Source: Bacteroidota bacterium (GTDB lineage: Bacteria > Bacteroidota > Bacteroidia > Chitinophagales > Saprospiraceae). Taken from it: a DNA stretch of 64,000 nucleotides. The position numbers and the translations under genes were made by a program. Positions 53,342 through 60,971 of the stretch are shown here, in pieces. The notes beneath the pieces were generated by a model. The model was not told the DNA's origin, ran no database searches, and saw nothing but the letters and a program-made list of their open reading frames with translations. Numbering within the stretch: the first letter of the stretch is position 1; every line of letters starts with the position of its first letter. Where the stretch lies: NCBI GenBank assembly GCA_024642705.1, contig JAHEAQ010000020.1:1-64000 (forward strand). Direction: 5' to 3'.

Positions 53342-53346
53342 GTTCA

Positions 53347-53354
53347 CAAAGATA
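53347..53354 (-). promoter_or_regulatory. -7 promoter element at the GGGP synthase start
   Basis: TATCTTTG on the minus strand, an exact TAnnTTTG match, ends 5 bp before the ATG at 53341. The expected transcription start falls within about 2 bases of that ATG, so the mRNA may be leaderless. Confidence 0.45.
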
Positions 53355-53416
53355 ATGTTTAATTTCTTAATGAAGCGAAGGTTTCAGAGGGCAGAAAATA
53401 TAGATATTTTGCAAAT

Positions 53417-53449
53417 AAAAAAAGGGCTTACTTCTGCTAAAGTAAGCCC
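53417..53449 (-). terminator. terminator of the exported-protein gene (unit A)
   Basis: On the minus strand GGGCTTACTT and AAGTAAGCCC form a perfect 10-bp stem around a 6-base loop, followed by seven T (A at 53417-53423 on the plus strand). It is 22 bp after the stop codon and closely resembles the hairpin at 55481-55513. Confidence 0.92.
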
Positions 53450-53471
53450 CATAAGAATTCAGAAAAACTGT

Positions 53472-54056
53472 TTATTTTGTAAATGTTTGTGTAATATACT
53501 GATCGTCAGTAGAAAAACTAATTGAATATTTCCCTTTTGGAAGTTGAGTTATATCAAATCTTGTATTAATACTTGCTTGTTCAGCATATGCTTTTGTAAA
53601 AAATACGCCTTGTTCGTCATAAACCGAAACTTGAACTTTTTTTCCAAGTGCTAAATGATTTAATTCAATAGCATTTTTGCTGAATGAAAAAGCAGGCTTG
53701 AAAATGATTTTATCCATTAATGGATTGGAAATAACTTGATTTAAATCTAACTTGATTGAATGAACCACAATTTTATTGGTTCCTTCCACCTGTACTTCGT
53801 AATAACCGAGAGGTAAATTTTTCAAATTGTATTTTCTTTCAATATTAGTCCCTTTGTTTAGTTTTTCCCAATGCAAGATTTCTCCAGCATAGTCTTTTAA
53901 AGTAATGGTTACATCTTCTTTAGCCCAATCATTTAGACTTATAGTCAATGTTTTTGTATTATCAAAATTGATAATTGGATTGTTAGCAGCAAAAGAGCTA
54001 TTGAAAGCAAATAAAACTGCTAAAACGATGGTTGAAAATTTCATAATTTTTTTCAT
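53472..54056 (-). CDS. exported beta-rich protein of unknown function (unit A)
   Basis: A 194-residue secreted protein with a signal peptide ending SSFAA. The mature part looks like two beta-sandwich modules, each built on the same idea: LTISLNDWAKEDVTITLKDYAGEILHWEKLNKG...YNLKNLPLGYYEVQVEG and then VQVSVYDEQGVFFTKAYAEQ...FDITQLPKGKYSISFS. Each resembles a T9SS-type C-terminal domain or related Ig-like fold, but there is no separate effector domain. It has its own promoter (54099-54106), a repeat-rich upstream region and a strong terminator, so it is a well-defined single-gene unit. The function is unknown. Confidence 0.75.
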   Translation of the reverse strand: MKKIMKFSTIVLAVLFAFNSSFAANNPIINFDNTKTLTISLNDWAKEDVTITLKDYAGEILHWEKLNKGTNIERKYNLKNLPLGYYEVQVEGTNKIVVHSIKLDLNQVISNPLMDKIIFKPAFSFSKNAIELNHLALGKKVQVSVYDEQGVFFTKAYAEQASINTRFDITQLPKGKYSISFSTDDQYITQTFTK

Positions 54057-54098
54057 GATAAAATAATTTAAGTGAATTAATTGTTTTTAAATCTAATA

Positions 54099-54106
54099 CA
54101 AAGATA
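54099..54106 (-). promoter_or_regulatory. -7 promoter element of unit A
   Basis: TATCTTTG on the minus strand, an exact TAnnTTTG match, 42 bp before the ATG at 54056. It lies exactly 34 bp from a GCATA..TATGTG element, the same layout as at 55703-55758. Confidence 0.55.
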
Positions 54107-54146
54107 AGTGCGTTGTTTTGACTAATCTTTTCTAATCTTTGCATAT

Positions 54147-54245
54147 ATGTGTTTTATTTTATCAACAATTAGTATTTTAGTGTTAATTATATGTTATTAA
54201 AATACATGTGGTATTTTATCAACAGTATATAATTTTGATAAAATA
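54147..54245. repeat. direct and inverted repeats of a TATTTTATCAA motif
   Basis: ATGTGTTTTATTTTATCAACA (54147-54167) and ATGTGGTATTTTATCAACA (54206-54224) are near-identical direct repeats. The second also pairs with TTGATAAAATA (54235-54245) as an 11-bp inverted repeat. They lie upstream of the unit A promoter and look like binding sites for one regulator. A weaker relative, ATGTGTTATTCGATCAA, is upstream of unit B. Confidence 0.6.
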
Positions 54246-54645
54246 GTATATTTTGGCTTTGGGAAGCTGTGTAAGTTCAATGGTATTGGTAGAATTTATA
54301 ATGTAATTCAAATTTAATTTCAGGATATCGTATAAATATTTTCGAAATAGTTGCTTCTATTCAAGGGTTGAATGAATGATTCTTTACTAGGTCATGTTGA
54401 AAGATTAACCTTGTAGATCGGTTAATTTATGAATGAAAAAGATGTTTTTTCATTTTTTTGGTTTAGCGAATGTGTGAAAAACGACTTAGTTAATAAGTAC
54501 TGTTCTTGAGCATGAAATGTATTTTAGGACTTCATATTAATAACTAATGAATAATTAGATTTGAATTAGGCATAGGTTATACTTAGCAATAATATTGTCA
54601 GTTGGTAAAAAATGGTCATTTGAAATTCTGAATTAATAAATTAGT

Positions 54646-55329
54646 TTATGGAGCAGGTTTTTGGCGAAATATTTTAAAAATTTGGTGGAAAAAGAAATTA
54701 TTTGTGGATGGAAGTCGATAAGGAGGAAGAATTTTGAAGCTATCTCCGAGGTTAGTTAAGCGAACATTCAAATATCCCTCGACACATCTGGTTTCTCTCC
54801 TGCAATCCTCTCTATATAACCACTCACTTGTCATTGATTTTTTCACTTTCATTATTTCATTAACCCAAATTCCTGAATAATGAGGGCGCTCAATTCCCTT
54901 GTTTAATTTTTCTACTAAATCATCCATCTCGTTTTCAGTTTCAACCAACTTGCGGCCGAATCGGCTTGCTACTAAAGTACCAGATCGTTTATGCTTAAAA
55001 TTAAAATGCTTGACAAAACTTACTTGCAAGTTACCCATGGCTTGGGAAAATATATAAGTCGTTTCTGGAATCTCCGTTTCAGGAATGACATTTTTTTGGC
55101 TCAATAAATAATGAGAACAAAAATCATCTCTTTTTTTTAATTTGACAAGTATTTGAAATTCATTGTCATTGAAGTTGTAGGCTATAATATCAGATATGGG
55201 CAATAAGTATTTCTCCATCTTCATCTTAAAATAATTTTGCATTGAAGGAGAGGAAAACATTGGATTTCTAGCTACAGAATGGTTACTGATCAAATAAATA
55301 TGGTCCTCAAATAAATGAATTGTTTTCAT
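54646..55329 (-). CDS. Y1 (IS200/REP-associated) transposase-like protein, catalytic residues lost
   Basis: A 227-residue protein with the outline of a Y1/HUH transposase: an N-terminal strand YLISNHSVARNPMF, the central AYNFNDNEFQILVKL (about 50-64) where transposases have PNHFHLL, and the helix SQAMGNLQVSFVKHFNFKHKRSGTLVASRF (about 94-123). Both metal-binding histidines are replaced (Glu 57, Gln 59), and the region of the nucleophilic tyrosine (Y..NPV) reads KLNKGIERPHYSG. The frame is otherwise intact with no flanking inverted repeats, so it is probably a domesticated, non-transposing DNA-binding protein. Confidence 0.65.
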   Translation of the reverse strand: MKTIHLFEDHIYLISNHSVARNPMFSSPSMQNYFKMKMEKYLLPISDIIAYNFNDNEFQILVKLKKRDDFCSHYLLSQKNVIPETEIPETTYIFSQAMGNLQVSFVKHFNFKHKRSGTLVASRFGRKLVETENEMDDLVEKLNKGIERPHYSGIWVNEIMKVKKSMTSEWLYREDCRRETRCVEGYLNVRLTNLGDSFKILPPYRLPSTNNFFFHQIFKIFRQKPAP

Positions 55330-55480
55330 ATTAATACAATTTTTAGAGTTTGCTCTATTGTATTAGTGTTGAAATATCAAATTTCGTTACCTTTTTTTTG
55401 GATTTATTTTAAAAAATATGAAAATGACCTGAATTATTGTTTTTTTACTGAGTTTAGGATAAATTGAAAATGTGCTAATT

Positions 55481-55513
55481 AAAAAAGGCTTACTCATGGA
55501 AAAAGTAAGCCTT
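55481..55513 (-). terminator. terminator of orphan unit B
   Basis: On the minus strand AAGGCTTACT and AGTAAGCCTT form a perfect 10-bp stem around a 9-base loop, followed by a T run (A at 55481-55486 on the plus strand). The stem nearly repeats that of unit A at 53424-53449. No intact gene precedes it. Confidence 0.88.
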
Positions 55514-55543
55514 CATCTATAACAAATAATGCTTAACTATTCA

Positions 55544-55678
55544 TTAATTAATTGTACCAAGAAATTCATTTAAGGATGAACTTCCGGTTAAAGAAGCCAA
55601 CTTTCAAATCACACCTCTTCATGTTCTTAAAATGAAAGGAGTAGATTTTTAAAATTTTTCAGAGTGTGTTTTTTTCAT
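55544..55678 (-). pseudogene. possible decayed small gene or non-coding RNA of unit B
   Basis: From an ATG at 55678, 24 bp after a TATCTTTG box, one frame reads MKKTHSEKF and then a stop. The same frame has two further stops and finishes with KLASLTGSSSLNEFLGTIN before the final stop at 55544-55546, 31 bp before the terminator. Other frames hold only an 18-residue peptide (ATG at 55622) and a 10-residue peptide. Promoter, start and terminator are intact while the coding part is not. It is either a decayed small-protein gene or a small RNA; I cannot decide which. Confidence 0.35.
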
Positions 55679-55702
55679 GGTTAATAATTTTAATATCTAC
55701 TT

Positions 55703-55710
55703 CAAAGATA
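55703..55710 (-). promoter_or_regulatory. -7 promoter element of orphan unit B
   Basis: TATCTTTG on the minus strand, an exact TAnnTTTG match. A GCATAAATATGTG element begins exactly 34 bp upstream (55745), as in unit A. Confidence 0.55.
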
Positions 55711-55857
55711 TAACTGTATTTATGCTTAAACTTTGCAATTATTAGCATAAATATGTGTTATTCGATCAATTTTAACTTAATTAATAATTTATTAACAACA
55801 ATATGGAACACCTTTGTGTTTTAGGTCAATATTTTATGTGGATTAATTTGTTTTTAT

Positions 55858-56751
55858 ATGAAAATTGAAAAGCAGTATAAACAACCAGCTTTTGAGCGTA
55901 TTCATCCAACATTTGGAAATTCTTTCACTTATAGATTATTTGAAGAAAAACAGCCTAATGAAAAACCCTTTTGGCATTACCATCCGGAAATTGAGTTGGT
56001 ATACATCAAAGAAGGGTATGGAAAAAGGCATGTTGGAAACCATCTTTCCTATTATAATGATGGAGACCTAATAATGATTGGGCCTAATTTACCTCATATT
56101 GGATTTACAGATCGATTGATTGGTGATGAATCAGAAGTTGTTGTTCAGTTTAAATTAGATTTTTTAGGTGAGAATTTTTTCAATAAAATTGAAATGCAAA
56201 GTATTCAGAGCCTTTTTGAAAAAGCAAAATCAGGTGTTTCATTTTATGGCAGAACAAAAGAGGAAGTGGGCACATTATTATCAGATTTTAATTGGGTGAA
56301 GATAAAATTTGACCAACTCATTCAATTGTTGAAAATACTTCAAAATCTTGCTCTTTCAGAAGAATATAATTTATTGAATGCTGACGATGGATTATCTCTT
56401 GTAATGAATCCCCAAGATAATGATAGGATGGATCTTATTTACGAATATGTTAGAGCGCACTTTGAAGAAAAAATCTACCTTGAAGAAATTGCAGAAACGG
56501 TAGCAATGTCAATTCCTTCTTTTTGCAGATATTTCAAGAAAATGAGCAACAAGACCTTTTCAACTTTTGTTATGGAATATAGAATTGTTCACGCGTGTAA
56601 ATTATTATCAGAAAATCAAATGTCCATTACTGAAATTAGTTTTTCTTGCGGATTTAATAATTTCTCTCATTTCACGAAGTCTTTCAAAAAGATTACGGGG
56701 AAAAGCCCATCTGATTATAAAAAAACAATATTTAAAGTAGTGCAAATTTAA
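55858..56751 (+). CDS. AraC-family transcriptional regulator with cupin sensor
   Basis: A 297-residue regulator. The N-terminal cupin-like part (about 35-105: FWHYHPEIELVYIKEGYGKRHVGNHLSYYNDGDLIMIGPNLPH) is the usual effector-sensing barrel. The C-terminal double helix-turn-helix (about 195-292) reads IYLEEIAETVAMSIPSFCRYFKKMSNKTFSTFVMEYRIVHACKLLSENQMSITEISFSCGFNNFSHFTKSFKKITGKSPSDYKK, an excellent AraC signature. It is divergent from orphan unit B and 2 kb from the hydroxyproline genes; either could be its target. Its stop overlaps the convergent DUF3857 gene by 4 bp. Confidence 0.95.
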   Translation: MKIEKQYKQPAFERIHPTFGNSFTYRLFEEKQPNEKPFWHYHPEIELVYIKEGYGKRHVGNHLSYYNDGDLIMIGPNLPHIGFTDRLIGDESEVVVQFKLDFLGENFFNKIEMQSIQSLFEKAKSGVSFYGRTKEEVGTLLSDFNWVKIKFDQLIQLLKILQNLALSEEYNLLNADDGLSLVMNPQDNDRMDLIYEYVRAHFEEKIYLEEIAETVAMSIPSFCRYFKKMSNKTFSTFVMEYRIVHACKLLSENQMSITEISFSCGFNNFSHFTKSFKKITGKSPSDYKKTIFKVVQI

Positions 56752-58649
56752 TTTTTGAGGAGCACAATTTTGCCTTTTGATGTTTCAATCATTGCACCAA
56801 AAATTTTAGATAAAACTTCGATTTCCATAGGCGCAAACTCAATTTTATCAATGTTTAATCTACTTGAAACTTGAATATTATTGCCAATTATTACGGCTGA
56901 AGATAGAAAGTTTATGGTTCGATCTTCATTTGATATAGAAGTTTGTTCAGGCAATGCTCCGACAGTATATCCTTCTGGAATATGAAGTTGAAAAATAAAT
57001 TGCTCAGAAAATGGATATCCAAAATTTACAGGATATTTTCTATTTTCCATTTTGAAAGGGTTTTCGGTAAATGAATTGTAAATAAATGGATTTATTATAA
57101 GCGAATCTTTTAATTCTAATGCTGCTCCGGGTATTTCGACATTAGCTTCATCGATAAAACTTAAATTCAAAGAATCAAGATTTTCAAAACTTGAATTTAA
57201 AATTACAGCTCTTGGAAATCTTTTTCTCAATCTAATTTTCCAAGGACTCCCTTCAATACTGTTTTCATAAAATTTTCTTTCGTAAAATCCGCTATAGCCA
57301 TCATATTTACCTTTAATTTTTCCAATTAACTGTCCTTTTTCAACATAGAATTCACCTAAAAATACATCAGTTGATTTGTTGGGTGTAATTTGAATCCATC
57401 TAGGACCCTCATTAATATATATTAATCCAATTTCATTTAATGCGCTGATCCTTAAATTGCCAGGGGACATGTATTTGTCAGAAAGATCAATTAAAAAAGG
57501 TTTGTTTTCGATTTCAGCATAACAGATGACGTGAGTAAACTGTTCCAAAACGGCATATTTGGGAAATATTTTTCCATTTTCTCTTAAGCCTATTAACATC
57601 GGAACGGCTTTAATCCCAATTGCCTTCAATAAAACCACCATCATTAGATTCATTGAACCGCTATTTGCAGTATTCTGTCTAAAATTGTCATTTAGATTAT
57701 CAGTGAAAATTCCATAGGTATAATCCCATTGAACATTGTCTAGTATAAAAGTCTGTAATTTGAGAATTTTATCTTTAATGGGAATATCTGCTTCTAGTAT
57801 GGGGTTTGCTTTTCGGAGGATATAGTCATAATAGTTACTATTTTGAAACTGTTGTCCGAAATCCTCACTTTCATCGAGATCTTTACATATTTTTTGCCAA
57901 GAACTAGCAATAGGATAATAACCAATATAAGGGTCTAAGGTGCCAAGTATTTGCAAATTAATATTACCTCGATAATTTTTCATTGTGGTAATAAAAGGGC
58001 CTTCTTCCATGGATGGAACTTCATACATGGAAAAATTTTGATCGCCGACATGAATGTATTCTTCCCCGGTAGTTTCGAATTGGTAGTCTATCTGTCGGGG
58101 AATTATATACTGAAAAGAGGCATATTTTACTGGGATATCGTATTGGAAATCAAATTTAGAAAAACCATATAAATCATTGCTTCTAATTTTGTATTCATAT
58201 TCTATGACGGAACCTTCTTCCAGTTTTGGAAAATAAAAGCTAATTCTACTTGTATAATTATCAAGTTTATATTTTTGGAAATCTTTTTTTTTAAGTCTGT
58301 ATTTGCTACCATCTGGATAGGTGATCATTGCTTTTATCCCAGAAACAAATTCTGAACCATTATAGTGAATGTAATCAATATCCACATTACCATAGTTAAA
58401 AGCACTTTTATTCAAAATTTTTAAGCGAAAGAAGTTCCGAAAATTTAATATTATTTCTCCTTGGTCTTTAACAGCTAGTTCTGAAGTTTTTGCAAGAATT
58501 ATTGCATCAGCTTTTGGTTCTTTATCATATATTTTCATCTTTAACTCCTCGATTGGAACTTCCCCAAATTTAAGTAAGGGTGTTTGAGCAATTAAAATAA
58601 AATGTCCAGTAATAAACAAGGCGGTTATGATTATTTTTGATTTTAACAT
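56748..58649 (-). CDS. exported DUF3857/transglutaminase-like protein
   Basis: A 633-residue exported protein (signal peptide ending LIAQ, with the start at the ATG at 58649). The N-terminal DUF3857 domain (about 50-215) is recognised by DGSKYRLKKKDFQKYKLDNYTSRISFYFPKLEEGSVIEYEY. The central transglutaminase-like domain (about 270-410) has NSGSMNLMMVVLLKAIGIKAVPMLIG and FTHVICYAEI...FLIDLSDKY: the cysteine normally in GxC is a serine, so it is unlikely to be an active cysteine enzyme. A C-terminal DUF3858-like beta region follows. A longer frame to 58688 spoils the signal peptide. Confidence 0.85.
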   Translation of the reverse strand: MLKSKIIITALFITGHFILIAQTPLLKFGEVPIEELKMKIYDKEPKADAIILAKTSELAVKDQGEIILNFRNFFRLKILNKSAFNYGNVDIDYIHYNGSEFVSGIKAMITYPDGSKYRLKKKDFQKYKLDNYTSRISFYFPKLEEGSVIEYEYKIRSNDLYGFSKFDFQYDIPVKYASFQYIIPRQIDYQFETTGEEYIHVGDQNFSMYEVPSMEEGPFITTMKNYRGNINLQILGTLDPYIGYYPIASSWQKICKDLDESEDFGQQFQNSNYYDYILRKANPILEADIPIKDKILKLQTFILDNVQWDYTYGIFTDNLNDNFRQNTANSGSMNLMMVVLLKAIGIKAVPMLIGLRENGKIFPKYAVLEQFTHVICYAEIENKPFLIDLSDKYMSPGNLRISALNEIGLIYINEGPRWIQITPNKSTDVFLGEFYVEKGQLIGKIKGKYDGYSGFYERKFYENSIEGSPWKIRLRKRFPRAVILNSSFENLDSLNLSFIDEANVEIPGAALELKDSLIINPFIYNSFTENPFKMENRKYPVNFGYPFSEQFIFQLHIPEGYTVGALPEQTSISNEDRTINFLSSAVIIGNNIQVSSRLNIDKIEFAPMEIEVLSKIFGAMIETSKGKIVLLKN

Positions 58650-58757
58650 TAACTTTTTATTTTTTTGAAATCGATATTCACTTTGCAAAAGCTTAAAATG
58701 CCTTTTTAAATGTATAAAAATATTAGAATTTAATTGTGAAAGCTTAAGGTAAATATT

Positions 58758-59681
58758 ATGAAAAGCATTGAAACTGATGATATAATTGAAATTCTTAATT
58801 ACAAAGAATTGATTTTTGAATTAAAAAAAGCATTTCAATCATCAGAATATTCGATTCATGAAAGACAACATCTGAAATTATCCGATGAGAATATTGCTTT
58901 GATTATGCCAGCTTGGAATAAACAATTTTATGGAATAAAGCATATAATGGCTTATCCAGGAAATGGAAGGTTAAATATGGCCACAATCCAAGGAACTTAT
59001 GATTTATATGATGTTTCTAATGGACTTAAAGTGGCGAACATTAATGCTGCAAAACTAACCGGAATAAGGACTGCTGCCACTTCAGTTCTAGCTGCAAGTT
59101 TTATTAAGAAAGATCCTAAGAAGTTAATTATAATGGGAGCTGGCGTCGTTGGAGAACATTTGGTAGAGGCTTATTGTAGCTATTATAATTTGTCAGAAGT
59201 AATTATTTGGAACAGAAATATTTCAAAAGCTAAATTATTAGCTGAGAAGTTTAATCATAAATTTCCAGTTTCAGTAAGCAGTGATATTATAAAAGATGTG
59301 AAAAATGCGGATATCATTTCTTGCGCCACTCATAGTTATAGCCCTATTCTAAAAGGAGAATGGCTCAATAATCACCCGCATATAGATTTAATAGGATCTT
59401 ATAAACCTGAGATGAGAGAAGTTGATGATAAAGTAATTGCGAATGCGGATATCTATATCGATAGTGAAAAAGCACTGGAAGAATCTGGAGATTTATATAT
59501 TCCAATTAAGGAAGGGATAATTAAAAATAAGGCAATAAAAGGGACATTATTTCAACTGTGCCAAGGTGAAATAATGCATATAGATAATGGTTCAAAAACA
59601 GTTTTCAAATCAGTAGGTCATGCTATAGAAGATTTGGCAGCTGCAATTTATTTATTTGAAAAAATAAAATTAAATGCTTAA
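58758..59681 (+). CDS. ornithine cyclodeaminase/mu-crystallin family, probable delta1-pyrroline-2-carboxylate reductase
   Basis: A 307-residue NAD(P)-dependent enzyme of the OCD/mu-crystallin superfamily. The nucleotide motif LIIMGAGVVGEHLVEAY is near 123-139. NINAAKLTGIRTAATSVLAASFIKK (about 94-118) and DIISCATHSYSPILKGEWLNNHPHIDLIGSYKPEMREVDD (about 183-222) are family regions. Its last 8 bases overlap a trans-3-hydroxyproline dehydratase gene. That enzyme's product, delta1-pyrroline-2-carboxylate, is reduced to L-proline by members of this superfamily, so reductase rather than ornithine cyclodeaminase is the best reading. The function is inferred from context. Confidence 0.85.
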   Translation: MKSIETDDIIEILNYKELIFELKKAFQSSEYSIHERQHLKLSDENIALIMPAWNKQFYGIKHIMAYPGNGRLNMATIQGTYDLYDVSNGLKVANINAAKLTGIRTAATSVLAASFIKKDPKKLIIMGAGVVGEHLVEAYCSYYNLSEVIIWNRNISKAKLLAEKFNHKFPVSVSSDIIKDVKNADIISCATHSYSPILKGEWLNNHPHIDLIGSYKPEMREVDDKVIANADIYIDSEKALEESGDLYIPIKEGIIKNKAIKGTLFQLCQGEIMHIDNGSKTVFKSVGHAIEDLAAAIYLFEKIKLNA

Positions 59682-60711
59682 AAGATTTCATTCTGATAAA
59701 ATTGATGCAATAATAAGTAAAAGTGATTTATGTATTAGAACTATAGAAATGCATACTGGCGGCGAGCCATTGCGAGTTGTCACGGATGGATATCCTCAGA
59801 TTCTAGGCAATTCAGTGCTTGAAAAAAGAGCCTATTGCAAAACACATTTGGATCATTTGCGCAAATTTTTAATGTATGAACCTCGCGGGCACTCAGATAT
59901 GTATGGATGTCTTATTGTTGAACCCAATGATGAGGGAGCAGATTTTGGAATTATTTTCATGCACAATGAAGGATATTCAACAATGTGCGGGCATGCAACT
60001 ATAGCAATTGCAAAATTAGCGGTACAATTAGAATGGGTGGAAAAGAAAACTATAGATACAAAAGTAGTGATTGATGCACCGTGTGGTAGATTGATAGCAT
60101 TCGTAGACCATGAACTAAAAGTTCGTTTTCAGAATGTGCCTTCTTTTGTGTTTTTAAAAAATCAAGTCATTCACGATAAAATATATGGCAATATTACTTT
60201 TGATATAGCTTATGGTGGGGCATTTTACGCAATAATGGAAAGTAAGCAATTCAATATTGAGATTGTTCCAGAAAATATTCAAGCATTTATCCAATGCACC
60301 AAAAAAATTAAACAAAAGATAAACGAAAACTTAGTTATAAGCCATCCATTCGAACAAGATTTAAGTTTTTTATACGGATGTATCTTCGTAGAAGCAAGTA
60401 ATAATGAAAATATTCACTCACGTAACATTTGCGTATTTGCAGATGGGGAAGTAGACCGGAGCCCAACAGGGTCTGGAGTTTCTGCAAGGATTGCTTTGCA
60501 TATGGCTAAAAATGAAGTTGAATTGAATCAAGAAATAATTATTGAAAGCGTCATTGAATCGCAATTTAAAGTTAAAGCTATCGAAAGAGTTTATTTCGGT
60601 CCATATCAAGCTTATATACCTGAAGTTAGTGGAGAGGCTTTTATTACAGGAAGGAATGAATTTATTATTGAGAAAGAGGATTTAATCAAGGAAGGTTTTC
60701 TTTTAAAATAA
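59674..60711 (+). CDS. proline racemase superfamily, probable trans-3-hydroxy-L-proline dehydratase
   Basis: A 345-residue member of the proline racemase / 4-hydroxyproline epimerase superfamily. EMHTGGEPLRVV (25-36) is the substrate-binding start. The first catalytic cysteine is present in STMCGHATIA (Cys 105). The second, in the DRSPCGTG motif of racemases and epimerases, is threonine here: DRSPTGSG (Thr 265). That Cys/Thr pair is the known mark of trans-3-hydroxy-L-proline dehydratase, which yields delta1-pyrroline-2-carboxylate. The overlapping upstream gene would reduce this to proline, giving a complete two-step pathway. Cytoplasmic. Confidence 0.9.
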   Translation: MLKRFHSDKIDAIISKSDLCIRTIEMHTGGEPLRVVTDGYPQILGNSVLEKRAYCKTHLDHLRKFLMYEPRGHSDMYGCLIVEPNDEGADFGIIFMHNEGYSTMCGHATIAIAKLAVQLEWVEKKTIDTKVVIDAPCGRLIAFVDHELKVRFQNVPSFVFLKNQVIHDKIYGNITFDIAYGGAFYAIMESKQFNIEIVPENIQAFIQCTKKIKQKINENLVISHPFEQDLSFLYGCIFVEASNNENIHSRNICVFADGEVDRSPTGSGVSARIALHMAKNEVELNQEIIIESVIESQFKVKAIERVYFGPYQAYIPEVSGEAFITGRNEFIIEKEDLIKEGFLLK

Positions 60712-60723
60712 AATTTCCATTAA

Positions 60724-60966
60724 TCATTCAAATTTTTTATAAACTCCAGAAATTACTTTAGCAAGTTTTCTGTCTTTTTCGGTTACAATATCTCCAGCAT
60801 CGTGGGTACAAAGACTGATATCAACAGTGTTCCAAACATTACTCCATTCAGGGTGATGATTCATTGATTCTACATGCAAGGCAACTTCTGTCATGAATCC
60901 AAAAGCTTGTTTGAAATCCTTAAATTTGAATTGTGCATTCAACTTATTATTTTTTTCGACCCACAT
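60724..60966 (-). CDS. phhB: 4a-hydroxytetrahydrobiopterin dehydratase
   Basis: An 80-residue pterin-4a-carbinolamine dehydratase. The active-site motif [35 protein letters not shown] (about 35-69) has the paired histidines and the THD...D pattern. It is slightly shorter at the N terminus than the usual 95-110 residues but keeps the [17 protein letters not shown] region. Family members recycle the pterin cofactor of aromatic amino-acid hydroxylases or act as coactivators. No hydroxylase gene is nearby. It lies 5 bp after the M42 peptidase gene on the same strand. Confidence 0.92.
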   Translation of the reverse strand: MWVEKNNKLNAQFKFKDFKQAFGFMTEVALHVESMNHHPEWSNVWNTVDISLCTHDAGDIVTEKDRKLAKVISGVYKKFE

Positions 60967-60971
60967 AATTA

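Larger units (their letters stand above)
54057..54645. other. 589-bp spacer with the unit A promoter region and repeats
   Basis: No gene was found; all frames are short. The first 190 bp hold the unit A promoter (TATCTTTG, 54099-54106), a GCATATATGTG element 34 bp upstream of it, and direct and inverted repeats of a TATTTTATCAACA motif (54147-54245). Farther on, AATGAAAAA-GATGT-TTTTTCATT with a T run (near 54432-54455, plus strand) is a weak AT-only hairpin. The last 190 bp show nothing notable. Confidence 0.55.
55330..55857. other. 528-bp spacer with an orphan transcription unit (unit B) and the araC upstream region
   Basis: The stretch holds, on the minus strand, a promoter element (55703-55710), an ATG at 55678, a region of broken short frames, and a strong terminator (55481-55513), but no intact gene of normal size. 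The part 55514-55543 is leader-to-terminator sequence, and 55711-55857 is the divergent region shared with the AraC-family gene. Bases 55330-55480 show nothing notable. Confidence 0.6.

Noticed and set aside
54432-54460. A/T-only hairpin with a T run on the plus strand
   Set aside because: The stem is almost all A-T, no transcript source is evident upstream, and such hairpins arise by chance in this base composition.
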